Source of the DNA: Chloroflexota bacterium
Lineage (GTDB): Bacteria; Chloroflexota; Limnocylindria; Limnocylindrales; CSP1-4
Length of the DNA: 46,017 bases
Reading direction: 5' to 3'
Assembly: GCA_005883615.1 (NCBI GenBank)
Contig: VBEC01000030.1
Location: 1-46,017 of the forward strand
Each line of letters begins with the position of its first letter. Position 1 is the stretch's first letter. A program made the translations under genes and the position numbers. The notes beneath the pieces were generated by a model. That model saw nothing but the letters and a program-made list of their open reading frames with translations, did no database searches and was not told the DNA's origin. Of the stretch, positions 24,258 through 32,729 are shown one piece after another.

Positions 24258-24291
24258 AGAAAGAAAGCCCCGTCCGGGCGGGGGACGGGGC
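24258..24291 (-). terminator. Rho-independent terminator after tRNA-Asp
   Basis: On the minus strand a 9-bp GC stem (24291-24283 with 24275-24267, arms GCCCCGTCC and GGACGGGGC) with a seven-base loop is followed by TTTCTTTCT. It sits about 16 bases after the tRNA-Asp 3' end and before the CapA-like start. Confidence 0.85.
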
Positions 24292-24306
24292 GAGGGGGAA
24301 GCGAGG

Positions 24307-24383
24307 TGGCGGACCCGACCGGATTCGAACCGGCGATCTCCAGCGTGACAGGCTGGCATGTTGGGCCGCTACACCACGGGTCC
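24307..24383 (-). tRNA. tRNA-Asp (anticodon GTC), CCA encoded
   Basis: The cloverleaf folds completely. The acceptor stem is GGACCCG/CGGGTCC, and a D arm with GTGTAGC...GGCCC follows. The anticodon stem CCAGC/GCTGG has loop CTGTCAC (anticodon GTC), and the T arm has TTCGAAT. The discriminator G is at 24310 and the 3' CCA at 24309-24307 is encoded. A terminator follows at once, so it is probably a single-gene transcript. It is divergent from the threonine aldolase gene. Confidence 0.97.
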
Positions 24384-24496
24384 AGCGCAGCCCGCGCAGG
24401 ATATCAGGTGACCGGTCGGTTGTCCCCGCCGGAGCGGGCCCGTCGTGACCTCGATCCTGCGGGCCCGACGGCGTCCTCGCCTATACTCGGCGTCCC

Positions 24497-25618
24497 ATGC
24501 CCATGATCGATCTTCGGTCCGACACGGTCACCAGGCCGACCCCCGAGATGCGCCGGGCGATGGCCGAAGCCGAGGTCGGCGACGATGTTTTCGGCGAGGA
24601 CCCGACCGTCAATGCGCTCGAGGAACGCGCGGCAGAGCTCCTCGGCAAGGAAGCCGGCCTGTTCGTTGCCAGCGGGTCGATGGGCAACCTCGTTTCACAG
24701 CTGGCGCACCTCTCGCGCGGGCAGGAGACGATCGCCGGCGGGAACAGCCACATGGTGGTGCACGAGGCGGCCGGCCACGCCGTGATCGTCGGCACGTCCG
24801 TCCGCCAGCTTCCCGAGCGACCCGACGGAACTCTCGACCTCGGGGAGGTCGCGGAAGCATTCCGGGACCCGAACGACCCGCACAACCCGATCAGCGGCCT
24901 GGTCGAGATCGAGAACACGCATGCCGACTCGATGGCCCAGCCGCTTAGCCCCGATTACACCGCGTCGATCGCTGCGGTTGCCCATGAGCACGGTGTGCCG
25001 CTCCACGTGGACGGCGCACGCTTCTTCAACGCGGTCGTGGCCCTCGGCGTCGATCCGCAGGCCCTTGCCGGTCCCGCCGACTCGGTCTCGTTCTGCCTGT
25101 CCAAGGGCTTGTCCTGCCCGGTTGGCTCGGTCGTCGTGGGCACGCGCGAGTTCATCTGGCGGGCGCGCCGCGGTCGCAAGCTGGTCGGCGGGGGCATGCG
25201 CCAAGCGGGCGTCCTCGCGGCGCCGGGCTTGCTGGCGCTGCGCGACGGCGCCTTGGGCATGATCGAGCGGCTAGCCGAAGACCACGCCAACGCCCGTCGA
25301 CTCGCTGAAGGCCTGGCCGACCTGGACGGCATCGAGTCGGCCGGCGGGATTGCTCAGCCGGCACCCGGTCGCCTCGACCCGGCCCGGGCCACAACCAACT
25401 TCGTGCTCTTCAAGGTCCACCGCGATGGCACGGACTTCCTCGGTGCCCTCCGGGCCCGCGGGGTCCTGATGATCGAGTATCCGCACAACCAGATCCGGGC
25501 GGTGACCCATTACGGCATCACTCCCGCGGACGTCGACTCGGCCGTTGCCGCGACGAGACGAGCACTCGAGGACACCGCGTCCCGCGCCCCGGCCATGTCG
25601 CGGGTTGCCGCGGGGTGA
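24497..25618 (+). CDS. ltaE: Low-specificity L-threonine aldolase
   Basis: The 373-aa fold-type I PLP enzyme begins [20 protein letters not shown], diagnostic of threonine aldolases. His89 (VVHEAAGH) should stack on the cofactor, Asp172 lies in VDGARFFNA, and Lys203 in [12 protein letters not shown] forms the Schiff base. It cleaves L-threonine or L-allo-threonine to glycine and acetaldehyde. Two in-frame ATGs (24497 and 24503) are possible; the second gives the conserved N-terminus directly. A -10-like TATACT (24482-24487) lies nine bases before the first. The DUF885 gene follows 19 bp later on the same strand, so they may be co-transcribed. Confidence 0.92.
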   Translation: MPMIDLRSDTVTRPTPEMRRAMAEAEVGDDVFGEDPTVNALEERAAELLGKEAGLFVASGSMGNLVSQLAHLSRGQETIAGGNSHMVVHEAAGHAVIVGTSVRQLPERPDGTLDLGEVAEAFRDPNDPHNPISGLVEIENTHADSMAQPLSPDYTASIAAVAHEHGVPLHVDGARFFNAVVALGVDPQALAGPADSVSFCLSKGLSCPVGSVVVGTREFIWRARRGRKLVGGGMRQAGVLAAPGLLALRDGALGMIERLAEDHANARRLAEGLADLDGIESAGGIAQPAPGRLDPARATTNFVLFKVHRDGTDFLGALRARGVLMIEYPHNQIRAVTHYGITPADVDSAVAATRRALEDTASRAPAMSRVAAG

Positions 25619-25637
25619 ATCCGGGAAGGAACGATAG

Positions 25638-27371
25638 GTGACCGGAGATCTCGGCGGCGTGGCTCTCGCGCGACCGTCCGCGGGGGCGGGCGTCGGCCCT
25701 CTGGACGAGCGGTTCTTCGACCTCGTCGAAGCTCGTTTCCGACGGGTCTTGCGGTCCAACCCGGCCGTGGCGACGTTCGTGGGGATCCACTCCGAAGACC
25801 ACCGTCTGGGGGACGGGACTCGCGAGGCCCTGCTCGAGGAAATCGCTGACGATCGGATCCACCTCAGCGCGGTTGAAGGCCTCGACCCGGTCGGCCTGTC
25901 CTCACTCGCAGCCTTCGAGCGGGAGCTCGAGATTCACAACGTGCGTCGGGAGCTATTCGATGCCGACGTCATCCGGCTTTGGGAGCGTCGCGCCACGGCG
26001 CTCGACACCGCCGGCGATGCCCTCTTCCTGCTGTTCGCTCGCGACTTCGCGCCGCTGACCGAGCGCCTCGTCTCCGTGACCGCCCGCCTCGAGGCATTGC
26101 CGGCCTTCCTGACGCAGCATCGGACGAGGGCGACGGTTCCCCAGGTGCGACTCTGGCAGCAGCTCGAGCTCGAGTCCGCAGGTGACATGCCCAGCCTGTT
26201 CGACGAGATCGTGGCGGCCGGTCGGGGCGTATTGGGCGAATCGGACCAGCGGCGTCTCGAGAATGCCGCATCGGCGGCGCGGGCGACTCTGGTCGACTAC
26301 GAAGCGTGGCTCGAAGGGACGCTCGCGACCGCGGTGGAAAACTGGCCGCTGGGCCGCGAGACCTACGACGAATTGATCCGCCTGAGAGGCTTCGACGGCC
26401 TCGATGCCGACCAGATCCTGGAGATCGGCTGGCAGCAGCTCGCGGAACAAAAGGCCGCGCGGACCGCGGCAGCCCGCGAGATCGATCCGGACTCGGAGGA
26501 AGCGGAGGTCATCGACAAGCTCAAGTCTGACCATCCCGCGACCTTCGACGGGGCGCTCTCGGCATACAGAGAGGCGATGTTCCGATCGCGCCAGCACTTG
26601 ATCGACCACGCGATCGTCACGGTCCCCTCCGACGAGCGGCTCCAGGTGGTGCCGACCCCGGAGTACATGCGCAATGTCGTGCCGTTCGCGGCCTATTTCG
26701 ACGCCGCCAAATTCGATTCCAACCCGGCCGGCATCTACATCGTCACGCCCTCGGTCGGGAACGACCCGCGCGCCATGCGCGAACACAACTACAGCTCGAT
26801 CAGCAACACCAGCATCCACGAGGCGTATCCCGGGCACCACCTCCAGCTATCGGTGGGCGGTCGCCACCCGTCGCTGACGCGCCTCATGACAAACGCGCCC
26901 GAGTTCGTCGAGGGGTGGGCCATGTACTCCGAGCAGCTGATGCGCGAGCAGGGGTTCGACGATGCGCCCAACTTCCGCCTGAACATGCATACGGACGCGA
27001 TCTGGCGGGCGTGCCGGATCATCCTCGACGTTCGCATGCACAGGGGCGAGATCGGCGTTGACGACGCGATCCGCTTCCTCGTCGAGCACACGAGCTTCGA
27101 GGAGGCGAATGCGCGGGCCGAGGTGCGCCGCTATACCTACACACCCAGCTACCAGCTTTCTTATCTCCTCGGCAAGGTGCTGCTCCTCCAGCTGAGAGCC
27201 GACGAGCAGCGACGGCAGGGGCGCAAATTTTCGCTCCGCGACTTCCACGACACGCTGCTGCGGAACGGAAGCCTGCCTGTCAGCTTCCATCGCAGGCTCC
27301 TCCAGAACGGGAGTGCGTTGGGGGCGTCCACGCAGACGGGACGGGGCATGGCGGCCCGCGCGGCCGACTGA
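25638..27371 (+). CDS. DUF885 family protein (putative metallopeptidase)
   Basis: The 577-aa protein starts at GTG 25638, preceded by AAGGA. It is largely helical. It contains HEAYPGHH (His394, Glu395, His400, His401) and a downstream EFVEGWAMYSEQLMRE, the signature of DUF885. These resemble gluzincin-like zinc sites (HExxxxHH plus a distal Glu), and the family is thought to be peptidases, though few members are tested. No signal peptide is seen, so it should be cytosolic. It sits between threonine aldolase and a HisA-like gene, whose GTG start follows after 10 bp, so this is likely one operon with the two cyclophilins. Confidence 0.85.
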   Translation: MTGDLGGVALARPSAGAGVGPLDERFFDLVEARFRRVLRSNPAVATFVGIHSEDHRLGDGTREALLEEIADDRIHLSAVEGLDPVGLSSLAAFERELEIHNVRRELFDADVIRLWERRATALDTAGDALFLLFARDFAPLTERLVSVTARLEALPAFLTQHRTRATVPQVRLWQQLELESAGDMPSLFDEIVAAGRGVLGESDQRRLENAASAARATLVDYEAWLEGTLATAVENWPLGRETYDELIRLRGFDGLDADQILEIGWQQLAEQKAARTAAAREIDPDSEEAEVIDKLKSDHPATFDGALSAYREAMFRSRQHLIDHAIVTVPSDERLQVVPTPEYMRNVVPFAAYFDAAKFDSNPAGIYIVTPSVGNDPRAMREHNYSSISNTSIHEAYPGHHLQLSVGGRHPSLTRLMTNAPEFVEGWAMYSEQLMREQGFDDAPNFRLNMHTDAIWRACRIILDVRMHRGEIGVDDAIRFLVEHTSFEEANARAEVRRYTYTPSYQLSYLLGKVLLLQLRADEQRRQGRKFSLRDFHDTLLRNGSLPVSFHRRLLQNGSALGASTQTGRGMAARAAD

Positions 27372-27381
27372 GCCACGCGGC

Positions 27382-28083
27382 GTGCAGGTCATTCCCTCGA
27401 TCGACCTCGAAAAAGGGCGCTCCCGCGTCGTCTACTGGCCTGGGGCGGCCTCCGGGATCGGTGCACCGACCGACCGCCCGGACCGAATCGCCGAGCAGTT
27501 CGTCCGCTCAGGAGCGCCGGTCATCCACCTGGTCGACTTCGACGGAGCCCGTGCAGGCCAGCCCGCCAACCTCGAAGCCGTCGCCCAGGTCGCGGCTCGA
27601 ATCGCCATCCCGATCCAGCTTGCCGGCGGCATGGAAGGACCGGAGAACATCCGCCTCGCCTTCGCGGCGGGCGCCACGCGGGTCGTCCTGGCGATGAGCG
27701 TGGTCGAGGATCCCGCTCTGCTGCGTGAGTGCCTGTCGGTCGCGGGTGACTGGCTGGCAGTCGGCCTCGACCCGCGCCCCGATCGGCTGGCTGCTTTTCC
27801 CTGGCGCCGCTCCGTCGCGCCACCGCTCGAAACGCTGGTCGGCGAGCTCGGGCAGCTGGGGGTGCACCGACTCGTGCTCTCGCACGGAGGCTCCGTGCCC
27901 GACCTCGGGCTCATCGGCAGAATCGTCCGCTCGGTCGACGCCGACGTATTCGTCGCTGGCGGTGTCTCCGACCTCGACGGCATCCGTCGTCTCCAGGAAG
28001 CGAACGTAGCCGCCATCATCGTCGGCGAGCCCTTGCTGTCGGGTGCGATCGACCTGCCCGCGGCCCTCCAGGCGGCCGCATGA
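27382..28083 (+). CDS. HisA/HisF-like (beta-alpha)8 barrel protein
   Basis: The 234-aa protein starts with GTG at 27382 (reading MQVIPSIDLEKGRSRVVYWP). It keeps HisA hallmarks: Asp8 after VIPSI, both phosphate-binding loops (IQLAGGMEGPENI and VAGGVSDLDG) and Asp130 in AVGLDPRP. The fifth-strand motif with the usual T-x-I-x-x-DG-T sequence of HisA is replaced by LSHGGSVPD. It is not in a histidine operon. It may be a functional diverged ProFAR isomerase (hisA) or a barrel with another role. It overlaps the following lipoprotein gene by four bases (ATGA), which implies coupled translation. Confidence 0.72.
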   Translation: MQVIPSIDLEKGRSRVVYWPGAASGIGAPTDRPDRIAEQFVRSGAPVIHLVDFDGARAGQPANLEAVAQVAARIAIPIQLAGGMEGPENIRLAFAAGATRVVLAMSVVEDPALLRECLSVAGDWLAVGLDPRPDRLAAFPWRRSVAPPLETLVGELGQLGVHRLVLSHGGSVPDLGLIGRIVRSVDADVFVAGGVSDLDGIRRLQEANVAAIIVGEPLLSGAIDLPAALQAAA

Positions 28084-28733
28084 ATCGGGTGCGCCAGGCC
28101 TCTTTCACTCGGATCCTGGGTGCGGCGCTCGGCCTCCTGATCGCGCTGTCCGCCTGCTCGGGTAGTTCGCAGGCTTCACCTTCGCTGGCTGGCTCGTCGG
28201 TCTCCGGGTCGTCGTGCCCGACCAGCGCACCGCCGGCGATGGCCCGCGGCGACACGGCCACGGTGACGATGCAGACGTCCAAGGGCGCCATCACCATCAA
28301 GGTCGAGGGAGCGCTTGGCCCGAGCGCGGCGGGAAACTTCGTCGCACTGGCACGCTGCGGGTTCTATGAAGGCGTCACCTTTCACCGTCTCGTGCCGGGC
28401 TTCGTGATCCAGGGCGGGGATCCGAAAGGGAACGGCACCGGCGGCCCCGGCTACACCATCGACGACGACCCGGTGACGACGCACTATGGTCGCGGGGTCG
28501 TTGCCATGGCCCGAACCCCGGCGCCTCATTCGGAGGGTTCGCAGTTCTTCATCGTGCTCGACGACGCGGCGCAGACGGCGCTGCAGGACAAGAACAACTA
28601 CGCGATCTTCGGCCGGGTCACGGCCGGCATGGCTACGGTCGACGCGATCGCGGCCATGCCCAACAGCGGTGGCCAGGAGAACCAGGCCCTCCAACCGGTC
28701 CAGATGACCAAGCTCACGGTCTCAACCCCATAG
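28080..28733 (+). CDS. Cyclophilin-type peptidyl-prolyl isomerase, lipoprotein
   Basis: The 217-aa protein has a signal peptide and lipobox (LLIALSACSG), a Ser-rich linker and a cyclophilin domain. The domain shows FHRLVPGFVIQGGDP, then EGSQFFIVL and YAIFGRVTAGM. Catalytic Arg (FHR), Gln (IQGG) and Phe (FF) are retained. It should assist proline isomerisation in proteins outside the cytoplasmic membrane. It follows the HisA-like gene with a four-base overlap and is 12 bp from a second, cytosolic cyclophilin, probably a tandem duplication. Confidence 0.9.
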   Translation: MNRVRQASFTRILGAALGLLIALSACSGSSQASPSLAGSSVSGSSCPTSAPPAMARGDTATVTMQTSKGAITIKVEGALGPSAAGNFVALARCGFYEGVTFHRLVPGFVIQGGDPKGNGTGGPGYTIDDDPVTTHYGRGVVAMARTPAPHSEGSQFFIVLDDAAQTALQDKNNYAIFGRVTAGMATVDAIAAMPNSGGQENQALQPVQMTKLTVSTP

Positions 28734-28745
28734 CGAGGAGAAACC

Positions 28746-29237
28746 ATGACCTCAGCGACGATTCACACAGACAAAGGGGACATCGAGGTCGACCTGTTCG
28801 CCGACCGGGCCCCCAAGGCTGCCGCCAACTTCGTCGACCTCGCCCGCAAGGGCTATTACGACGACGTCATCTTTCATCGGGTCATCCCGGGCTTCGTCAT
28901 CCAGGGCGGCGACGGCCAGTACGGCAAGAAGGCGGCGCTCCAGGAAGCCCGCGTTGGCACCGGCGGACCGGGCTACAAGTTCGAGGACGAGCCGATCACC
29001 GGCGACTACCACCGCGGAACGCTGGCCATGGCCAACTCGGGACCGAACACCAACGGCAGCCAGTTCTTCATCTGCCACCAGGAGCTGATGGGGCGGCTGC
29101 CCAAGAACTACACGATCTTCGGATCCGTCACGAAGGGCATTGATGTGGTCGACACGATCGCGGCGGGCCGTACGGGAGCGGGAGATCGACCGGTCGAGCC
29201 CGTAGCGATGACATCGGTCGAAGTGCACGACGATTGA
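28746..29237 (+). CDS. Cyclophilin-type peptidyl-prolyl isomerase, cytosolic
   Basis: The 163-aa protein has no signal sequence. GAGGAG precedes the ATG. It shows FHRVIPGFVIQGGDG, NTNGSQFFICHQ and NYTIFGSVTKGIDVVD, the complete bacterial cyclophilin core. It catalyses cis-trans isomerisation of Xaa-Pro bonds in the cytoplasm. It shares the same motifs with the lipoprotein just upstream, indicating duplication followed by different targeting. It is the last gene of the plus-strand group; a 500-bp gap follows. Confidence 0.93.
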   Translation: MTSATIHTDKGDIEVDLFADRAPKAAANFVDLARKGYYDDVIFHRVIPGFVIQGGDGQYGKKAALQEARVGTGGPGYKFEDEPITGDYHRGTLAMANSGPNTNGSQFFICHQELMGRLPKNYTIFGSVTKGIDVVDTIAAGRTGAGDRPVEPVAMTSVEVHDD

Positions 29238-29544
29238 AAGCCGGGCCCGTGCCCGTCCGAGCGCCTTGCGGGCGGCTGCCAAAGGTTAAGAGATTTTCAC
29301 CCGCATTCCGCACAAAACTCTTGGCTTCGAGGGCCCCCAAGGCTAAAGTATCAGTGCTGCATAGCAGCCAGCTGCCCCAGCACCAAGGTCATGGGTAGGT
29401 AGGGTCAGGGTAGTCGGTGCAGCCGACGTGATAGATGCCCTTGGCGCGTGGCAGAAGGCGTTCCTGCTCCGGCAGGACGCACCTTCACCGGGACAGCATC
29501 GGAGCGGCTCCTTCGGGAGCCGCTCCGAATTTGTGCCCGGGAGC
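29238..29544 (+). ncRNA. Convergent gap with a promoter-like signal and possible structured RNA
   Basis: No protein gene is visible here on the plus strand. A promoter-like TTGGCT (29321-29326), 17-bp spacer and TAAAGT (29344-29349) would start a transcript near 29356. Downstream lie nested complementary pairs. GTGCTG/CAGCAC pairs at 29354-29359 with 29378-29383. CCAAGG/CCTTGG (29383-29388 with 29439-29444) encloses GTCGG/CCGAC (29413-29417 with 29423-29427). An interrupted AAGG-CG-TCCTGC stem with a TCCG loop spans 29455-29485. The 12-bp UUCG hairpin at 29500-29527 closes the series. This would be an RNA of roughly 170-180 nt. It does not match SRP, tmRNA or RNase P signatures I know; 6S RNA cannot be judged by eye. 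Confidence 0.3.
29500..29527. terminator. Strong 12-bp hairpin with TTCG loop, probable bidirectional terminator
   Basis: CGGAGCGGCTCC, loop TTCG and GGAGCCGCTCCG form a perfect 12-bp stem. On the plus strand AATTTG follows; on the minus strand ATGCTG follows, so the T-run is weak in both directions. It lies 17 bases past the stop of the Lon-like ORF on the minus strand and at the end of the possible plus-strand RNA, where it could stop both. Confidence 0.5.
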
Positions 29545-29748
29545 TCAACGCGGCGGGGCTGTTCGCGCGCCGTCGCCGCCCGCCGTTGATGCCGTCGCGC
29601 TCGAGGCCGGGACGAGGCCGAGCGCCTCAGCAAGGACCTCGGACGCTGAGTCGACCGGCACGAATTCCATATCGCGCTGCAGCTCCTCGGGCACATCCTC
29701 GAGGTCCGCCTCGTTGTGGCGGGGGAGGAGGACCCGCCGACTTCTCAT
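29545..29748 (-). pseudogene. Relic of Lon protease C-terminus, overlapping the clpB stop
   Basis: A 67-aa ORF starts at ATG 29748, overlapping the clpB TGA by four bases (ATGA). Residues 6-42 read VLLPRHNEADLEDVPEE and continue with LQRDMEFVPVDSASEVLAEAL. This is the extreme C-terminus of Lon, the strand and helices after the catalytic Ser/Lys dyad. The ATPase and protease active site are absent, and an Ala/Thr/Gly-rich tail of about 25 residues follows. The simplest view is that a lon gene once lay downstream of clpB and a deletion removed all but its 3' end. Continued translation as a small protein coupled to clpB is possible, because the reading frame is intact. Confidence 0.7.
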
Positions 29749-32420
29749 GCGCCTGCCGCCACCGGTTCCCGCGGTTCGCGCGGCTCGCTCGCTTCCTGCC
29801 TACGGAAGTCGAGCTGACCGTTCCGGACGTCGACGACGATCTTGTCCCCGTCCTTGAACTCTCCCCGAAGCAGCCGCATGGCCAGTGGCTGCACGATCTC
29901 TTGTTGGATGGCTCGCTTCAACGGCCGCGCACCGTAGACCGGGTCGAAGCCCTCCCGGGCGAGGAGCTCCTTCGCCGCGTCCGTGAGCTCGAGCTCGATC
30001 TTGCGCTCGGCCAGGCGGGCCCGAAGTCCACGCAGCTGGATGTCGACGATCTGCTTGATGTGGTCTCGACTGAGCGGATTGAAGATCACGATCTCGTCGA
30101 TGCGGTTGAGGAGCTCCGGGCGGAAGTGCTCGCGAACTGCTTCCATGACGCGCTCGCGGATCCGCTCCCGTGTGCGTGCTCGCTCCGCGAGGTCGACGAC
30201 GCCGTCGCCCGACGCGCCTTCGGGCAGGATGTGCTGGCTGCCCAGGTTGCTGGTCATGATCACGATCGAGTTCCGGAAGTCGACCGTCCGGCCCTGAGCG
30301 TCGGTAAGGCGTCCGTCGTCGAGGATCTGGAGAAGGAGATTGAGCACCTCTGGGTGCGCCTTCTCCACCTCGTCGAACAGGATCACCGAGTAGGGCCTGC
30401 GGCGGACGGCCTCGGTGAGCTGGCCCGCTTCCTCATAGCCGACGTAGCCGGGCGGCGCCCCGATCAAGCGCGAGACGGTATGGCGTTCCTGGTACTCGCT
30501 CATATCGATGCGGACGAGCGCCTGCTCGTCGTCGAACAGGAATTCGGCAAGCGCGCGGGCTGTCTCGGTCTTGCCCACCCCGGTGGGTCCCAGGAATAGG
30601 AAGCTGCCGATGGGTCGGTTGGGGTCCTGCAGCCCGGCTCTCGCGGCGCGCACGGTGTTCGCGACCGCGACGATCGCCTCGTCCTGGCCGACCACCCGCT
30701 CGCGCAGCCGCACTTCCATGTTGATGAGCTTCTCGATCTCGCCCTCCATCAGCCGGCTCACCGGGACCCCGGTCCAACGGCTGACGATTTCGGCGATGTC
30801 CTCCTCGTCGACCTCCTCCTTGACGAGGGTGGGCCGAGCCTCTCCGCGCTGTTCCTGGGCCTGCTCTGCCTGGGCCAGCTGCTGTTCGAGCTGGCTCACT
30901 TCGTACTTGAGGCGCGCCGCCCGCTCCCAGTCGGCCTGCAGGGACGCCTGCTCCAGCTCGTTCCGCTTGGCGTCGAGCTGCTCCTGGATCCGCCCGACCT
31001 TGTTGAGCTCCTCGACTTCGGCTTTCCAGCGAGCCTCGAGCTCCGAGGCCTGTTCCTTGGCGTCCGCGAGCTCTTTCTCGAGCCGCTCAAGGCGCTCCCT
31101 CGAGGCCGTGTCTTTCTCCTTACGCAGCCCTTCGCGCTCGATTTCCAGCTGCGTGATCCGGCGACGGACCTCGTCGAGCTCGACCGGCATGCTCGTCGCT
31201 TCCATCCGCAGCTTGGAGGCGGCCTCGTCGACCAGGTCGATCGCCTTGTCCGGCAGGAACCGGTCGCTGATGTAGCGATGCGACAGGATCGCCGCCGCGA
31301 CCAGCGCGGAATCCTTGATCCGGACCTTGTGGTGCTGCTCGTATCGCTCGCGGAGACCGCGTAGGATGGAGATGGTGTCCTCGACGGTGGGCTCGCCGAC
31401 GAAGATCGGCTGGAAGCGTCGCTCGAGGGCCGCGTCCTTCTCGATGTACTTGCGGTATTCGTTGAGCGTCGTCGCGCCGATGACGTGCAGCTCGCCGCGC
31501 GCGAGCATCGGCTTGAGCATGTTCGAAGCGTCCATCGCCCCTTCGGCTGCCCCGGCCCCCACCACCGTATGCAGCTCGTCGATGAACAGGACGACCTTGC
31601 CCGCCGAGTCCTGGACCTCCTTGAGGACCGCCTTCAGGCGCTCCTCAAACTCGCCTCGATACTTTGCCCCGGCAATAAGGGCACCGAGATCCAGGCCGAT
31701 GACGCGCTTGTCCTTGAGATCCTCCGGAACGTCCCCGCGTGCGATCCGCTGGGCCAGCCCCTCGACGATCGCGGTCTTGCCGACCCCGGGCTCGCCGATG
31801 AGGACGGGATTGTTCTTCGTCCGGCGGCTCAGAACCTGGATGACGCGCCGCACCTCTTCGTCCCGGCCGATCACAGGATCGAGCTTGCCCTGGCGGGCCA
31901 GCGCGGTCAGGTCGCGCCCGTACCGCTCGAGCGCCTGGTAGGTCGCCTCGGGAGTCGGGCTGGTCACCCGCTGGCCGCCTCGGATCTCTTGCAGTCCCTG
32001 ATAAACGCGGTCCCGCGTGACTCCCAGCCTGCGCAGGATCTGCCCGGCGGCCCCTGTCTCCTGGTCGTCCGCAAGCGCGAGGAGGAAATGCTCCGTCGAG
32101 ACATAGTCGTCCTTGAGGCGCTCGGCTTCCTGCTGCGCCGCCTCGAAGGCGCGCCGGAACCTGTTCGCCATGCTGACCTGCGTTGGGCCGGATGCCCGAG
32201 CCATGCCAGCCAGCGGCGTCTCCAGCTCGCGCAGGACCGCGTCCGGCTGGACTCCCAGGCTCTGCAGGATGGCCGGAACCACGCCTTCGTCCTGGGACAC
32301 CAGCGCGTGGAGGAGGTGTTCCGGCTCGAGCTGGGTGTGACGCCGCTCCTCGGCCAGCCGCTGCGCCGCCACCACGGCGTCCTGGGCTTTCTCGGTGAGC
32401 TTGCTGGTGCTTGAGGCCAT
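29745..32420 (-). CDS. clpB: ATP-dependent disaggregase ClpB
   Basis: The 891-aa protein has the whole ClpB layout. The N-domain is at about 1-150. NBD1 has Walker A GEPGVGKT (209-216) and Walker [11 protein letters not shown] coiled-coil middle domain (about 405-535) distinguishes it from ClpA/ClpC. NBD2 has Walker A GPTGVGKT (611-618) and the family [21 protein letters not shown] segment. No ClpP-binding IGF-type loop was noticed. It rescues aggregated proteins together with DnaK/DnaJ in the cytoplasm. AGGAG lies seven bases before ATG 32420. It follows hspR by 27 bp, in an operon with dnaJ, so HspR repression is likely. The acidic/basic tail ([13 protein letters not shown]) is followed directly by the Lon relic. 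Confidence 0.97.
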   Translation of the reverse strand: MASSTSKLTEKAQDAVVAAQRLAEERRHTQLEPEHLLHALVSQDEGVVPAILQSLGVQPDAVLRELETPLAGMARASGPTQVSMANRFRRAFEAAQQEAERLKDDYVSTEHFLLALADDQETGAAGQILRRLGVTRDRVYQGLQEIRGGQRVTSPTPEATYQALERYGRDLTALARQGKLDPVIGRDEEVRRVIQVLSRRTKNNPVLIGEPGVGKTAIVEGLAQRIARGDVPEDLKDKRVIGLDLGALIAGAKYRGEFEERLKAVLKEVQDSAGKVVLFIDELHTVVGAGAAEGAMDASNMLKPMLARGELHVIGATTLNEYRKYIEKDAALERRFQPIFVGEPTVEDTISILRGLRERYEQHHKVRIKDSALVAAAILSHRYISDRFLPDKAIDLVDEAASKLRMEATSMPVELDEVRRRITQLEIEREGLRKEKDTASRERLERLEKELADAKEQASELEARWKAEVEELNKVGRIQEQLDAKRNELEQASLQADWERAARLKYEVSQLEQQLAQAEQAQEQRGEARPTLVKEEVDEEDIAEIVSRWTGVPVSRLMEGEIEKLINMEVRLRERVVGQDEAIVAVANTVRAARAGLQDPNRPIGSFLFLGPTGVGKTETARALAEFLFDDEQALVRIDMSEYQERHTVSRLIGAPPGYVGYEEAGQLTEAVRRRPYSVILFDEVEKAHPEVLNLLLQILDDGRLTDAQGRTVDFRNSIVIMTSNLGSQHILPEGASGDGVVDLAERARTRERIRERVMEAVREHFRPELLNRIDEIVIFNPLSRDHIKQIVDIQLRGLRARLAERKIELELTDAAKELLAREGFDPVYGARPLKRAIQQEIVQPLAMRLLRGEFKDGDKIVVDVRNGQLDFRRQEASEPREPREPVAAGA

Positions 32421-32447
32421 CGCTGTCTCCTGGGCTCTGGACTGTGC

Positions 32448-32729
32448 TCAGTCTCGGCTATTTCGCGTAATCCGGAGGTTTTCGATCTCGTCTAGGAGGC
32501 GCAAGGCGACCTCGACTCCGGCGGCGTTGAGGCCGAGGTCGTCGTGCAGGCGGCGGATCTTGCGCAGCCGCGCGAGTTCGGCGTCGCCGAAGTAGACGAG
32601 CCGGCCCTCCGTCCGAACCGGCCGGATCAGGCCAACCCTGATGTAGTACCGGATGCGCGCCGGCGGCACGTGGACCAGGCGAGCGGCCGCCTCCAGGGGC
32701 CGGTGAGGGCGCCCCGCGCGCTCGTTCAT
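32448..32729 (-). CDS. hspR: MerR-family heat-shock repressor HspR
   Basis: The 93-aa protein has a MerR-type winged helix: LEAAARLVHVPPARIRYYIRVGLIRPVR, then LVYFGDAELARLRKIRRLHDDLGLNAAGVEVALRLLDEI as dimer helix. It lacks the Cys-rich tail of metal-sensing MerR proteins, matching HspR. Its place between dnaJ (four-base ATGA overlap) and clpB is the classic HspR location. In actinobacteria HspR with DnaK represses dnaK/clpB operons through HAIR inverted repeats. By eye I found no CTTGAGT-N7-ACTCAAG site upstream of this operon, so the operator may differ or lie outside the window. Confidence 0.88.
   Translation of the reverse strand: MNERAGRPHRPLEAAARLVHVPPARIRYYIRVGLIRPVRTEGRLVYFGDAELARLRKIRRLHDDLGLNAAGVEVALRLLDEIENLRITRNSRD

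Noticed and set aside
29400-29430. SRP RNA-like GGTCAGG
   Set aside because: The conserved GGAA-type apical loop and the GCAGCC partner in the right position are missing, so it is not called as an SRP RNA.
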